Shown: piece after piece, positions 54,123-62,682 of the stretch
Layout: every line of letters begins with the position of its first letter
How positions within the stretch are numbered: the first letter of the stretch is position 1
Program-made: the position numbers and the translations under genes
The notes under the pieces: generated by a model
What the model saw: the letters and a program-made list of their open reading frames with translations, nothing else
Told to the model about the DNA's origin: nothing
Database searches by the model: none
NCBI GenBank assembly: GCA_040544425.1
Contig: JBEONO010000003.1
Location: forward strand, 62,001 to 126,000
DNA from: Solimicrobium sp040544425
GTDB lineage: Bacteria; Pseudomonadota; Gammaproteobacteria; Burkholderiales; Burkholderiaceae_D
Direction: 5' to 3'
DNA: 64,000 nucleotides

Positions 54123-54674
54123 AATAGTTCCTGTTAAGTGCTCGATTAAAACCGAATGTCATCCGCATGTCTGTTGCATTGAGATGGATCGTCTTCGGAT
54201 ATGGATGTAGTACAGTTCCATAAAAATCTGCGGGCAGGAACTGTTCCCTAAGATGTGCAAATTAGGTTAGTGTTGGATCAGGTGTTATGTTAACAGCTCA
54301 TTGTCACAGGAGTTAGACAGCAAAATGAGCCGAACGGACTATGCATCTGGTTTATAGCCCCATAAACCTGTCTTAAACCGAATTAATTTGTAAGAAAAAA
54401 AATAAAAACTGCGTCATACAATCGACATATTTCCACACGGAAATTTAGTCCGCAAGGCGTACTCTTCGACAGTTGTGCTTTTGCCCTCATTTCAATTGTC
54501 ATTCCTTTGTAACACGAGCCACCTACAATCGCTCCGGCATTAAGTTGGGGTAAATGCCTGACCTCGCCTGAAAATTAATCTCCCATGTCACGTTGGACCT
54601 GCAAGTCGGTTTCGCTGTCACCAGTGAAGGATTCGTTTTCTCATTAGCTCGCAAAATTGCATACACAGTTGGGG
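54123..54674. other. long upstream region of the PEP-CTERM and eps genes
   Basis: About 550 bp of AT-rich divergent regulatory DNA between the minus-strand PEP-CTERM gene and the plus-strand CAAX-protease gene. A small TTTCC-ACAC-GGAAA hairpin lies near 54432. No coding frame is supported. Confidence 0.4.
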
Positions 54675-55358
54675 ATGTTTTTGTGGCGTAAAAAAATAAA
54701 TTTAGAAGCGATACCACGCGTTTTGCCATTTTTTGTCTACATGGCGTTCTTGTTTGTCACTGATATGGTGAGCCGGATCGGCCGCCCCGGCTGGGATGTG
54801 CGCTGGCTGTATGCGGTCAAGATTGCTCTGGTTGCAGCGCTGCTGTTTCTGTTCCGGGAAAAGTATCAGGAGCTCAAACCGGCTCAGCGCATCCGGATCG
54901 GCGAACTAGTGCTGGCGAGCGTTCTCGGTGCTGTCGTATTTATTGCGTGGATCAATCTGAATATCGGCTGGCTGGTAACAGGATCGGTATCAGCGTTTAA
55001 TCCGCTCGACAAGGCGGGCATCAATCTGCCGCTGATGGTGATTCGCATGGCAGGCGCGACACTGGTAGTGCCGCTGATGGAAGAATTATTCTGGCGCTCG
55101 TTTTTGTTGCGCTGGCTGGAGAGCAAGGATTTTACCGGAGTCGATCCGGCACGGATTGGCTTGCGTTCCTGTCTGGCCGTGACGGTGTTGTTTGGCTTCG
55201 AACACAATTTGTGGTTTGCCGGGATGCTGGCAGCGATTGTGTACAACTTTTTATATATTTATACAAAAAATTTATGGCTGCCGATTGTCTCCCACGCTGT
55301 CACGAACGGGCTGTTGGGAATATGGGTAGTAGTTGGCAATCATTGGGAATTTTGGTGA
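54675..55358 (+). CDS. CPBP/CAAX-type intramembrane protease of PEP-CTERM loci
   Basis: 227 residues from ATG at 54675; TTG at 54657 is an alternative and neither has a strong ribosome site. About seven membrane segments. Catalytic EELFWR (Glu136, Glu137, Arg141), then His in GFEHNLWFAG and SHAVTN. This type ('CAAX prenyl protease-related') travels with exosortase loci. Its stop overlaps the GTG of the next gene (GTGA). Confidence 0.88.
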   Translation: MFLWRKKINLEAIPRVLPFFVYMAFLFVTDMVSRIGRPGWDVRWLYAVKIALVAALLFLFREKYQELKPAQRIRIGELVLASVLGAVVFIAWINLNIGWLVTGSVSAFNPLDKAGINLPLMVIRMAGATLVVPLMEELFWRSFLLRWLESKDFTGVDPARIGLRSCLAVTVLFGFEHNLWFAGMLAAIVYNFLYIYTKNLWLPIVSHAVTNGLLGIWVVVGNHWEFW

Positions 55359-56590
55359 ACTTGAAAATATCAATTCTACGACTGACATTGTTGTCGATGG
55401 CGATCAAAGCCTGCACTGCTATGGCCCAGCAAATTGATTATACGCAACCGTATCTGCAATTCGATCAGCCCGAAGTGTGGCAGCCGTATGTCGGCGCCAC
55501 CTATGCCTACGACAGCAATCTGTTTCGCACGCCTACGCTGTTGCAGCAAAACGGTCAGCCCACTTCCGATACCAGCTGGACCAGAACCGGCGGGCTCGGT
55601 TTCGACAAAACCTACAGCCGCCAGCACCTCAGCGCCAATGTTGATGTCACCAAAGCCACGTTCGACCGCTTCAGCTTTATTGATTACGACGGCAAAGATG
55701 CGACGCTGAACTGGGGCTGGGGTATCACCGACGATTTCAGCGGCAATATTGGCACGATCTATTCCGAGTCCCTGACGCCGTTTACCCAGTTTCATACCGT
55801 AGAGCGCAATCTGCGCAAGCAAAAGACCAACTCATTTGACGGCGTGTGGCGCATGACCCCGAACTGGCGCGTGCATGCCAGCACCACGGACTATCAATTG
55901 AAATATGAATTGGTGACCGAGCAGTATGGCAATCGCGACGTCCACACTGCCGTAACGGGGCTCGATTATGTCTCCGACGCAGGCAATACGCTGGGTTTGT
56001 TCCTGCAGCGCGAGCATGGTGAATTTCCCAACCAGCAGCTCATTGGGCAGCAGTTTTATAACAATAATTACATCCAGGACTCGTTAAAACTGAACCTGGA
56101 CTGGACCCTGTCTGGCCATACCCACATTCAGGCTACGCTCGGCAGGGCGCATCGCAATTACGACCAGTACCCGGTCAGGGACGTCAGCGGCCCAACGGCG
56201 CACGTGACGGTCAGTTACCAGGCTACCGGAAAATCTGCCTTGTCGATGTCAGCCTGGCGTGACCTGAACGCGACCGACAATCTGTCGGTCAACTACGCGA
56301 TCAACAAAGGTGTCAGTGCAGCGGCAACCTGGGATGCGCTACCCAAAATCAGAATTCAGGCGTCTTTGAAACACGAATCCTACGACTATTCCGGATCGTC
56401 AGCGTTCACCACACTGCTGCCGCAAAATCGTATCGATACCATGACCAATGCCTCCCTGTCCGCAGTCTATACGCCCTTCAGAAAAGTGCAGTTCAGTATC
56501 GTGTTTTATTCCGATCGATTGAAATCCAGCATCGAACTATACGACTACCGCGACAAGGGATTCGTCCTCAATGCGCGCGCAGCGTTTTAA
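55355..56590 (+). CDS. epsL: EpsL-type outer-membrane beta-barrel of polysaccharide export
   Basis: 411 residues from GTG at 55355 overlapping the upstream stop. Signal peptide ends near CTAMAQ-Q. The rest is regular beta-strand pattern (YVGATYAYDSNLFRTPTLL, GGLGFDKTYSRQHLSANVDVTKATFDRFSFIDYDG, ending LNARAAF), matching the EpsL family of exopolysaccharide operons with PEP-CTERM systems. Presumed outer-membrane channel or structural protein for polysaccharide secretion. Confidence 0.85.
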   Translation: MNLKISILRLTLLSMAIKACTAMAQQIDYTQPYLQFDQPEVWQPYVGATYAYDSNLFRTPTLLQQNGQPTSDTSWTRTGGLGFDKTYSRQHLSANVDVTKATFDRFSFIDYDGKDATLNWGWGITDDFSGNIGTIYSESLTPFTQFHTVERNLRKQKTNSFDGVWRMTPNWRVHASTTDYQLKYELVTEQYGNRDVHTAVTGLDYVSDAGNTLGLFLQREHGEFPNQQLIGQQFYNNNYIQDSLKLNLDWTLSGHTHIQATLGRAHRNYDQYPVRDVSGPTAHVTVSYQATGKSALSMSAWRDLNATDNLSVNYAINKGVSAAATWDALPKIRIQASLKHESYDYSGSSAFTTLLPQNRIDTMTNASLSAVYTPFRKVQFSIVFYSDRLKSSIELYDYRDKGFVLNARAAF

Positions 56591-56605
56591 CCTCCAGGTG
56601 CCAAC

Positions 56606-57994
56606 GTGATCTTTCCCGCCAACGAACTGCCTTTAGTCTACTTTTTCAAGCGACTGCTGGAGCCGTTCATTATTGTCGGCATTCTGTATCTGGTCACACT
56701 GGTAAATCAGGAACTGTTTGACGGCTATTACGTGGTGCTGGTGATCGTCGCGTTTTTCGTTTCTTCCTTCGTCTACGAACAGATTGATCCGTCGCGCGGC
56801 TGGCGCGCCGGCGGCCTGGTGTTTTATGTGCGCGACGTGTTTGCCGGCTGGGCAATCGTGGTCTTCATCCTGTTTTTCATCGGCTACGCCACGGCCCTGA
56901 GCTACCTGTTCAATATCAAAGTGATTTACGAATGGTTTGCGATTACGCCATTCGCGCTACTGAGCGTCCAGCTGATGATCCGCAAGATCACACTGGATAT
57001 GCGCAAGGAAGGCGAGGTCAGGTCGGCGATTATCATCGGCACCACCGAATCCTCACTGCGCATGGCCACCCAGATCGAAGCGCACCCGAATCTGCTGGTC
57101 GGCCTGAATGGCCATTTCGAAGACCGTGAGGCCGCGCGGGTTCCGGAGGGGATGCCGACTCAATTGCTGGGCAAAATTGACGAGGTGCCGGCCTACGTGC
57201 GTGAGCACAATATTCAGATGGTGTTCATCAGTCTGCCGATGTCGGCCCAGCCGCGCATCCACAAAATCATTGACGAATTGAAGGACTCGACCGCCTCGGT
57301 CTACTTCCTGCCGGACATTTACACCTTCGATCTGATGCAGGCCCGCTTTGATCATATCGGCGGCGTCCCAGTCGTCGCGATCTGCGAAACCCCGTTTACC
57401 GGCATCAACAGTCTGGTCAAACGCGCCAGCGACATTATTCTCGCTGCCATCATCCAGCTCCTGCTGTTACCGGTGATGGTAGCAATTGCCATCGCCATCA
57501 AAATGACCTCAAAAGGCCCGATCATTTTCAGGCAGCGCCGTTATGGTCTGTATGGCGAACAGATCGTGGTCTACAAGTTCCGCAGCATGACGGTGGCCGA
57601 AGATGGTGACAAGGTGGTCCAGGCCAAAAAAAATGATCAGCGCGTGACCAAACTTGGCAATTTCCTGCGCAAGACCTCGCTTGACGAGCTGCCGCAGTTT
57701 ATCAATGTCCTGCAGGGGCGCATGAGCATCGTCGGACCGCGGCCTCATGCTGTGGCGCACAACGAGCAATACCGCAAACTCATCAAAGGCTATATGCTGC
57801 GCCACAAAGTCAGGCCAGGCATTACCGGCTGGGCCCAGGTCAACGGCTTGCGCGGCGAGACCGATACCATCGACAAAATGCAGGGCCGCATTGAATACGA
57901 TCTGTTCTATCTGCGTAACTGGTCACTGTCATTTGATTTGTGGATCATTCTGTGCACCATCAGAACGGTATTACGTCGGGATAATGCCCATTGA
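56606..57994 (+). CDS. epsB: undecaprenyl-phosphate glucose phosphotransferase (EpsB-type)
   Basis: 462 residues from GTG at 56606 (AGGTG upstream). Four to five N-terminal membrane helices, a CoA-binding-like Rossmann part (AIIIGTTESSLRMATQIEAHP), another helix near residue 275, then a bacterial sugar-transferase domain (FRQRRYGLYGEQIVVYKFRSMTV, LRKTSLDELPQFINVLQGRMSIVGPRPHA, VRPGITGWAQVNGLRGET). It loads glucose-1-phosphate on the lipid carrier, the first step of polysaccharide assembly. Confidence 0.93.
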   Translation: MIFPANELPLVYFFKRLLEPFIIVGILYLVTLVNQELFDGYYVVLVIVAFFVSSFVYEQIDPSRGWRAGGLVFYVRDVFAGWAIVVFILFFIGYATALSYLFNIKVIYEWFAITPFALLSVQLMIRKITLDMRKEGEVRSAIIIGTTESSLRMATQIEAHPNLLVGLNGHFEDREAARVPEGMPTQLLGKIDEVPAYVREHNIQMVFISLPMSAQPRIHKIIDELKDSTASVYFLPDIYTFDLMQARFDHIGGVPVVAICETPFTGINSLVKRASDIILAAIIQLLLLPVMVAIAIAIKMTSKGPIIFRQRRYGLYGEQIVVYKFRSMTVAEDGDKVVQAKKNDQRVTKLGNFLRKTSLDELPQFINVLQGRMSIVGPRPHAVAHNEQYRKLIKGYMLRHKVRPGITGWAQVNGLRGETDTIDKMQGRIEYDLFYLRNWSLSFDLWIILCTIRTVLRRDNAH

Positions 57995-58299
57995 GGGATT
58001 GGACAGTCGTGCCGGTTTCGCTGTTTTTTCGAAGGAAAGCCAGGTTTTCGTTGTTGCAACTGCGCGACTAAGCAAGCTTGTCACGATAAAAATTGCCCGA
58101 ATCAGGTAACGCAATTTAATCGTCATAGAGCAGTCATGAACAGGTCACATTGCCCGGGCATTGTTTCGTATTGTATAAATTGGCCGGATTAGCCAACAAA
58201 AATAGCAGTAAAGACTGGTAACAGATTTTAAAAACTAAACATTGTTACTAACCAATAAAAATCGCATGAGACGTGCGCGCTTATTCTGAGGATGCCCTA
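57995..58299. other. intergenic before the response regulator
   Basis: Contains the regulator promoter; TTG-rich and AT-rich near 58160-58260. No hairpin, operator or gene recognised. Confidence 0.4.
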
Positions 58300-59040
58300 A
58301 TGCAAGCTAGTATTTTGGTCGTGGAAGATGAGCCATCGATTCAGGAATTGATTTCCGTGAATTTAAAGCTATCTGGTCACGAAGTGGTGCGTGCAAATGA
58401 TGCCGAATCCGCAGTCCTGATATTAGGCGAAGTACTCCCCGATCTGATGTTGGTCGACTGGATGTTGCCCGGCCAGTCCGGCATCAATCTGGTGCGCAGT
58501 CTGCGTTCGCAGCATCGCACCCGTGATTTGCCGATCATCATGTTGACAGCGCGCAGCGAACAGCACGACAAGATCCTGGGTCTGGAAAGCGGTGCGGACG
58601 ACTACATGACCAAACCGTTCAGCCCGCGTGAATTGCTGGCCCGGATTCAGGCTTTGCTGCGCAGAAGATCGCCACACTCAACCCAGGACATCGTCGAAAA
58701 AAGCGGTGTGCGCCTGGACCCGGCTGCGCATCGCGTAACGATCGGCTCCAAACAGATTACGCTGGGCCCGACCGAATTTAAATTGCTGCTGTTTCTGATG
58801 AAGCATCCGGACCGGATTCACAGCCGCACCACCTTGCTCGACAAGGTCTGGGGGCATGGCTCGTTTGTCGAAGAGCGCACCGTAGATACTCATGTCGGCC
58901 GCTTGCGATCAGCCCTGGAAGTAACTGGTCACGACATCATGATTGAAACAATCCGTGGCAGTGGTTACCGGTTCTCCGAGCAGGCCCATAATTTGCGGGC
59001 CAAGGTCGGCGACTTGCCGGTCATGCCGACTACCTGGTAA
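58300..59040 (+). CDS. OmpR/PhoB-family response regulator
   Basis: 246 residues from ATG at 58300, GAGGA 8 nt upstream. Receiver: acidic pair Glu9/Asp10, phosphoacceptor Asp53 (MLVDWMLPG), Thr83, Lys105 (TKPF). Winged-helix C-terminus with LGPTEFKLLLFLMKHPDRIHSRTTLLDKVWGHGSFVEERTVDTHVGRLR. PhoB-like. No histidine kinase follows; it sits in the eps locus and presumably controls it. Confidence 0.92.
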   Translation: MQASILVVEDEPSIQELISVNLKLSGHEVVRANDAESAVLILGEVLPDLMLVDWMLPGQSGINLVRSLRSQHRTRDLPIIMLTARSEQHDKILGLESGADDYMTKPFSPRELLARIQALLRRRSPHSTQDIVEKSGVRLDPAAHRVTIGSKQITLGPTEFKLLLFLMKHPDRIHSRTTLLDKVWGHGSFVEERTVDTHVGRLRSALEVTGHDIMIETIRGSGYRFSEQAHNLRAKVGDLPVMPTTW

Positions 59041-59130
59041 CGAATTCCTTACCCTAACCCTGACAAAACCGGTTCAAGAGATCTCATCGTGCCCGATACA
59101 ACGACAACTAAAAAAGAAACCTGAGCACAC

Positions 59131-59907
59131 ATGGAAGATCTGGTCATACTAAACATTCGCGAGCAGGAATATCTGCTGCGGTCGATTGAATCAGCCCTCC
59201 AGGTGCGCAGACGGCGTCAGTTCTTTTTATGGTCCCAGGGCCAGGTGCAGGGCTTGCTGCCGCACGAAATCATGGTCTGCGTGCAGTTCGGGATGAGCGA
59301 TGAAGTGCTGCATGTCGAATGCCTGCACAGCGTGGTGCTGGACCCGGCCGAACTGGAATATCTGTGCAATCCGCATGATGGTCTGGTGATTCGTCTGGCC
59401 AATCATTGCCGCGTTGAAGAATCACTCCCCTGTCCGATCCTGCCCAAGCACGACGCCTCGCATCCGATGAGTCGTCTGCGGGTTGAAATGGATGGAAAAA
59501 AATTGGGCGGCGCACTGGTGCATGGCACCGAACAACTGCCAGGCGGCGCCTCGTTTTTCGCGATTCTCGGCTTGCAGGAAGCGCCGTCCAGCCGCCACAC
59601 ATTTTTTCTGGAATTGCTGCTGCCGTATTTGCATATGTTGTTGCATCGCGTGGTGATCAATTCCGAAGGCAATAACTCGATCGTCAATCACAATGTTTCG
59701 CGTCCTGTGACCATGCGTGAAATTGATGTACTGCGCTGGGTGAAAGAAGGCAAGAGCAATTACGAAATCGGGCTGATTCTCGGGATCAGTGGCTTGACTG
59801 TCAAAAATCATCTGCAAAAAATCTACAAAAAACTCAATGTGCAGAATCGTGCGCAGGCGGTGTCGCGTATTATTTCTCTTCGGTTGCTGGAAAACTCTGC
59901 GCAGTAA
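59131..59907 (+). CDS. epsA: EpsA-type LuxR regulator of exopolysaccharide
   Basis: 258 residues. About 190 residues of ligand/partner domain without a receiver, then LuxR/NarL HTH (MREIDVLRWVKEGKSNYEIGLILGISGLTVKNHLQKIYKKLNVQNRAQA). This is the pattern of the XrtB/PEP-CTERM-linked regulator EpsA. Its last 60 coding bases (59845-59904, NRAQAVSRIISLRLLENSAQ) recur three times downstream at module borders. Confidence 0.9.
   Translation: MEDLVILNIREQEYLLRSIESALQVRRRRQFFLWSQGQVQGLLPHEIMVCVQFGMSDEVLHVECLHSVVLDPAELEYLCNPHDGLVIRLANHCRVEESLPCPILPKHDASHPMSRLRVEMDGKKLGGALVHGTEQLPGGASFFAILGLQEAPSSRHTFFLELLLPYLHMLLHRVVINSEGNNSIVNHNVSRPVTMREIDVLRWVKEGKSNYEIGLILGISGLTVKNHLQKIYKKLNVQNRAQAVSRIISLRLLENSAQ
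59845..59904. repeat. 60-bp repeat R1 (3' end of epsA)
   Basis: Reference copy, coding for the last 20 residues of EpsA. Further copies at 60410-60469 (about 54 of 60 matches by eye), 63593-63652 (about 48) and 63822-63881 (about 55), all the same length and orientation. Confidence 0.85.
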
Positions 59908-59924
59908 CTACCGCAGCGCAATAT

Positions 59925-60128
59925 TCAAAGGGCATCGTATCCCTCATCATCAGGGTTGTCCCAAATAGCAGTAAAGACTGGCGCACTGATTTCTGCCGAT
60001 AGCCGGGTAAGTGAACGTTCCTGTTCTTTTAGCCGCAGAAAGTCGACAAAGTCATCCAACTGTGCAATACGCTCTGCCGACAGTGATTGAATCTTTTCCA
60101 ATAAAAGCTGTGCATTTGCGTTGATCAT
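59925..60128 (-). CDS. orphan antitoxin-like protein
   Basis: 67 residues from ATG at 60128 with AAAGGAG 5 nt upstream. Sequence NANAQLLLEKIQSLSAERIAQLDDFVDFLRLKEQERSL, then ISAPVFTAIWDNPDDEGYDAL. The helical start plus 'A.WDNP.D..YD.L' ending matches short type II antitoxins with DUF2281-like start. A toxin gene is normally directly downstream on the same strand, but there only 17 bp remain before epsA. So it seems orphaned. Confidence 0.65.
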   Translation of the reverse strand: MINANAQLLLEKIQSLSAERIAQLDDFVDFLRLKEQERSLTRLSAEISAPVFTAIWDNPDDEGYDAL

Positions 60129-60305
60129 TTCATCTCCTTTAAAAACACGATCGTTAATGATTTCAAAGTTGGCTTTACCGCGATAGAAAATACCCTTAAT
60201 AACAATGGCAATCAAGCGGGTCAGCGGTTTTGAATCGGAATTGAATTGACATACTGTGGTGGGTAAAAGAAGGCAGGATCAAATATTCGCGCCTCCAATA
60301 AATGC

Positions 60306-60402
60306 CGTCATTCCCGCGTGGGTTTGGCGGGAATCCAGAGTCGTGACTCTGGTTGCCAGCTAAGCGACGCCGGATTCCCGCCAAACCCGTGCGGGAATGA
60401 CG
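60306..60402. repeat. palindromic repeat element with flank, copy 1
   Basis: CGTCATTCCCGC (60306) faces GCGGGAATGACG (to 60402); inner GGGTTTGGCGGGAATCC faces GGATTCCCGCCAAACCC. It abuts repeat R2 and the hipA 3' end. The whole block recurs at 63718. Confidence 0.85.
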
Positions 60403-60409
60403 TCTGCAA

Positions 60410-60469
60410 AATCGCGCGCAGGCGGTGTCGCGTAATATTTCTCTTCGTCTGCCGGAAAACACTGCGCAG
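60410..60469. repeat. 60-bp repeat R2 (epsA 3' end copy)
   Basis: Reads NRAQAVSRNISLRLPENTAQ in the epsA frame, no stop after it. Lies between the palindrome and the hipA 3' end, 21 bp before its stop. Confidence 0.8.
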
Positions 60470-60489
60470 CATTGCTGTGGCGTGCTGAT

Positions 60490-61662
60490 CTAATTCGCAG
60501 CAGCAAGCGTCGAGCAGCCAATCTCAATCTGCGCGCGCATCTGATCCCAAATTACTCCCGGCTCAATCTCAGGCACGTAGGCATGCGCGGCTTCAACAAT
60601 TGAATCAATGATCAAGTCGGGATTGTCGATGTCACAGTGCTGTTTGCCGAACTCAATCAATGCATTCCGATACGGCCAGGATTTTGTTTTTGCCAATTTC
60701 AAGGCCATCACATCTTTCGGCAGATAACTGGTCGTATTGACGATATCGTACAGCGGCGACAGCTGCACATCGTCGGTAGTTGGGTCGGTATAGAGCAAGC
60801 CAAAATTTTTTAAATGTGCATCGCCGTTTCTGACGGCAACCGATAGCACGATAGATTTGAACAGTTCTGTGAGCGATGATGTTTTGAATTGACCCGAGCA
60901 AAATGATTTCAGCACCTTTGCGACAATTTCAGAGCTGGAATTGTACTTTTCATCGTTCTGGCAACCAGTCAGGGAGGTCATGTCTTCGAACCCCAGATAG
61001 TTATTCGACCGGTCAATATCAAATCGCTCGATAACGAAAATACCCTTATCGTCGGAAAGCCAAAACCGGGGAGTGACCAATCCGGCTTTTTTGGCGATCA
61101 TCATGCAGTGATATTCATTCTCGGCCAAACCCGGGTAGTCGTAGCCGGACGACTTGACGATTAAATTCGGAATTTTTAACGAGGCGTCCACATCATTCAA
61201 AGCAGACTTTTGTGGTACCAGCACTTTGGGTTGAACACCAGAGATCCCTGACAGCAGCGCATATTTTTCAGCGAGATGATCGAACAGATCTTCTGTGCCT
61301 TTCCAGGTTAATAGTTCTTTGAGATCTTCACCTTCCTGCGCTTTGCTTGTTGAGATTTCTTCCGTCAGGCATTGAACCCGACCGATGGTATTTCGACCTG
61401 TGAGTGTCAAAATATTGAAGTCGTTAATCTTCATGGTCTTGCAGAACTTTTCCCTGATCCAGCCAAGTAAAAAACCTTCAGGCAGATTTTGGCGCATGGC
61501 TCCCGGCAAGACACTGCTAGCATAACTTTGTGCGGTCAATGGCATCGTCAAACCAATCTCGCAGTGTTTATCTTTTGTGCGGTAATTAAAAATATATTGC
61601 GACTCTTTGGTGATCACGCCAGAAGGTCCTTGCGTCGTATGCACGAACAGCGATTTATTCAT
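60490..61662 (-). CDS. hipA: HipA-family serine/threonine kinase toxin
   Basis: 390 residues; of three ATG in a row, the third (61662) has AAGG at suitable spacing. Short N-terminal subdomain, then kinase core: LSGISGVQPKVLV, FVIERFD, and catalytic VRNGDAHLKNFGLLY with PLYDIVNTTSY as metal-binding region. HipA phosphorylates Glu-tRNA synthetase or another target and causes dormancy. It overlaps hipB by 8 bp. A second hipA 3' end occurs at the window edge. Confidence 0.92.
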   Translation of the reverse strand: MNKSLFVHTTQGPSGVITKESQYIFNYRTKDKHCEIGLTMPLTAQSYASSVLPGAMRQNLPEGFLLGWIREKFCKTMKINDFNILTLTGRNTIGRVQCLTEEISTSKAQEGEDLKELLTWKGTEDLFDHLAEKYALLSGISGVQPKVLVPQKSALNDVDASLKIPNLIVKSSGYDYPGLAENEYHCMMIAKKAGLVTPRFWLSDDKGIFVIERFDIDRSNNYLGFEDMTSLTGCQNDEKYNSSSEIVAKVLKSFCSGQFKTSSLTELFKSIVLSVAVRNGDAHLKNFGLLYTDPTTDDVQLSPLYDIVNTTSYLPKDVMALKLAKTKSWPYRNALIEFGKQHCDIDNPDLIIDSIVEAAHAYVPEIEPGVIWDQMRAQIEIGCSTLAAAN

Positions 61663-61909
61663 CATCATCCTTAAACAGTTCTCTCAGCTCGGATTCGGAA
61701 GGCCGACTGCCACCGGGTTTGAGTGATAGTGTCAGATCCAGCGCATACAAGATTCTGGTCAGACGACGCAAGCTGATCGACGTTTTACCCGACTCAAATT
61801 CGATGATTGTCCTTCGACTGATTTGAGCAAGTTCAGCCAGTTGGGCCTGGGTCAGTCCCCGTTCTTTGCGGCGCTCAATGATCGCCTGTATGAGTGATTG
61901 ATTATCCAT
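61655..61909 (-). CDS. hipB: HipB-family XRE antitoxin
   Basis: 84 residues from ATG at 61909; GTG at 61927 would add six. XRE helix-turn-helix: IIERRKERGLTQAQLAELAQISRRTIIEFESGKTSISLRRLTRILYALDL (residues 10-60). The C-terminal tail SESELRELFKDDDE is acidic. Binds HipA and represses the operon. Confidence 0.92.
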   Translation of the reverse strand: MDNQSLIQAIIERRKERGLTQAQLAELAQISRRTIIEFESGKTSISLRRLTRILYALDLTLSLKPGGSRPSESELRELFKDDDE

Positions 61910-61911
61910 TT

Positions 61912-61967
61912 GTGCAGTATCCTGCACTTTTCTTTAAACATCAATATAAAAGTGCAAATTACAGCAC
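61912..61967. promoter_or_regulatory. HipB operator candidates
   Basis: Palindrome GTGCAGTATCCTGCAC (61912-61927, 6-bp arms, 4-bp centre) overlaps the start region; a second looser site GTGCAAATTACAGCAC is at 61952-61967. Spaced 40 bp, suited to cooperative binding by a HTH antitoxin dimer. Confidence 0.55.
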
Positions 61968-62016
61968 ATTTTCAACGAAAATTTAGTATCGATCCGCACT
62001 GACCACTGCAAAAAAT

Positions 62017-62062
62017 GTTACCTTTATTCGTTATTTATTTGAATTTGACGAATTTAGGTAAC
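62017..62062. promoter_or_regulatory. inverted-repeat operator before abiEi
   Basis: GTTACCTTTATTCGT (62017-62031) and ACGAATTTAGGTAAC (62048-62062) form arms with 13 of 15 matches, 12 bp before the abiEi start. AbiEi proteins autoregulate by binding inverted repeats, so this is a strong operator candidate. Confidence 0.65.
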
Positions 62063-62073
62063 ATAATAGGCCG

Positions 62074-62682
62074 ATGAACAATCCCCTTACCCAACAGCAG
62101 CAGGTCCTGGATCTGGCAACACAGAAGGGACTGTTGCGCGCCAGCGATCTGGATCAGATCAACGTGCCACGCGCCGTCCTTGCGCGAATGTCTTTGATCG
62201 GCCAGCTGGAAAAGGTCAGCCGCGGACTGTATCGCCTGCCTGAGAGCCAGACAGCTCAACATGAAAGTTTGCGCACCGTGGCGACCAGGGTGCCGCAAGC
62301 CGTCATTTGTTTGTTGAGCGCATTGCAGTTCCACGAATTGACCACCCAATTGCCGCGTCAAGTTTGGATCGCCATGCCGCGCGGCAGTCACGTACCCAAG
62401 CTGGACTACCCGCCAATCAAACTGATTCAATACAGTGGGCAGGCCTACTCTGAAGGAATCGACACAGTTATAGTTGATCAGATTGAGGTCAAGGTTTATG
62501 GCGTCGACAAAACGATTGCCGACTGTTTTAAGCATCGCAATAAAATTGGCATCGATGTCGCCATCGAGGCACTCAAGCAAGCGCGTCGTAAAAAACTGAT
62601 CGACATGAACGCGTTGTGGCGTTTCGCAACAATCTGCCGTGTCGCCAATCTGATGCGCCCGTATATGGAGGCGACGGAATGA
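62074..62682 (+). CDS. abiEi: AbiEi-family antitoxin/regulator
   Basis: 202 residues. N-terminal winged helix (QQQQVLDLATQKGLLRASDLDQINVPRAVLARMSLIGQLEKVSRGLYRLP) and C-terminal antitoxin domain (VYGVDKTIADCFKHRNKIGIDVAIEALKQARRKK). Matches the AbiEi antitoxin of type IV systems. Overlaps the toxin gene as ATGA. Confidence 0.9.
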   Translation: MNNPLTQQQQVLDLATQKGLLRASDLDQINVPRAVLARMSLIGQLEKVSRGLYRLPESQTAQHESLRTVATRVPQAVICLLSALQFHELTTQLPRQVWIAMPRGSHVPKLDYPPIKLIQYSGQAYSEGIDTVIVDQIEVKVYGVDKTIADCFKHRNKIGIDVAIEALKQARRKKLIDMNALWRFATICRVANLMRPYMEATE

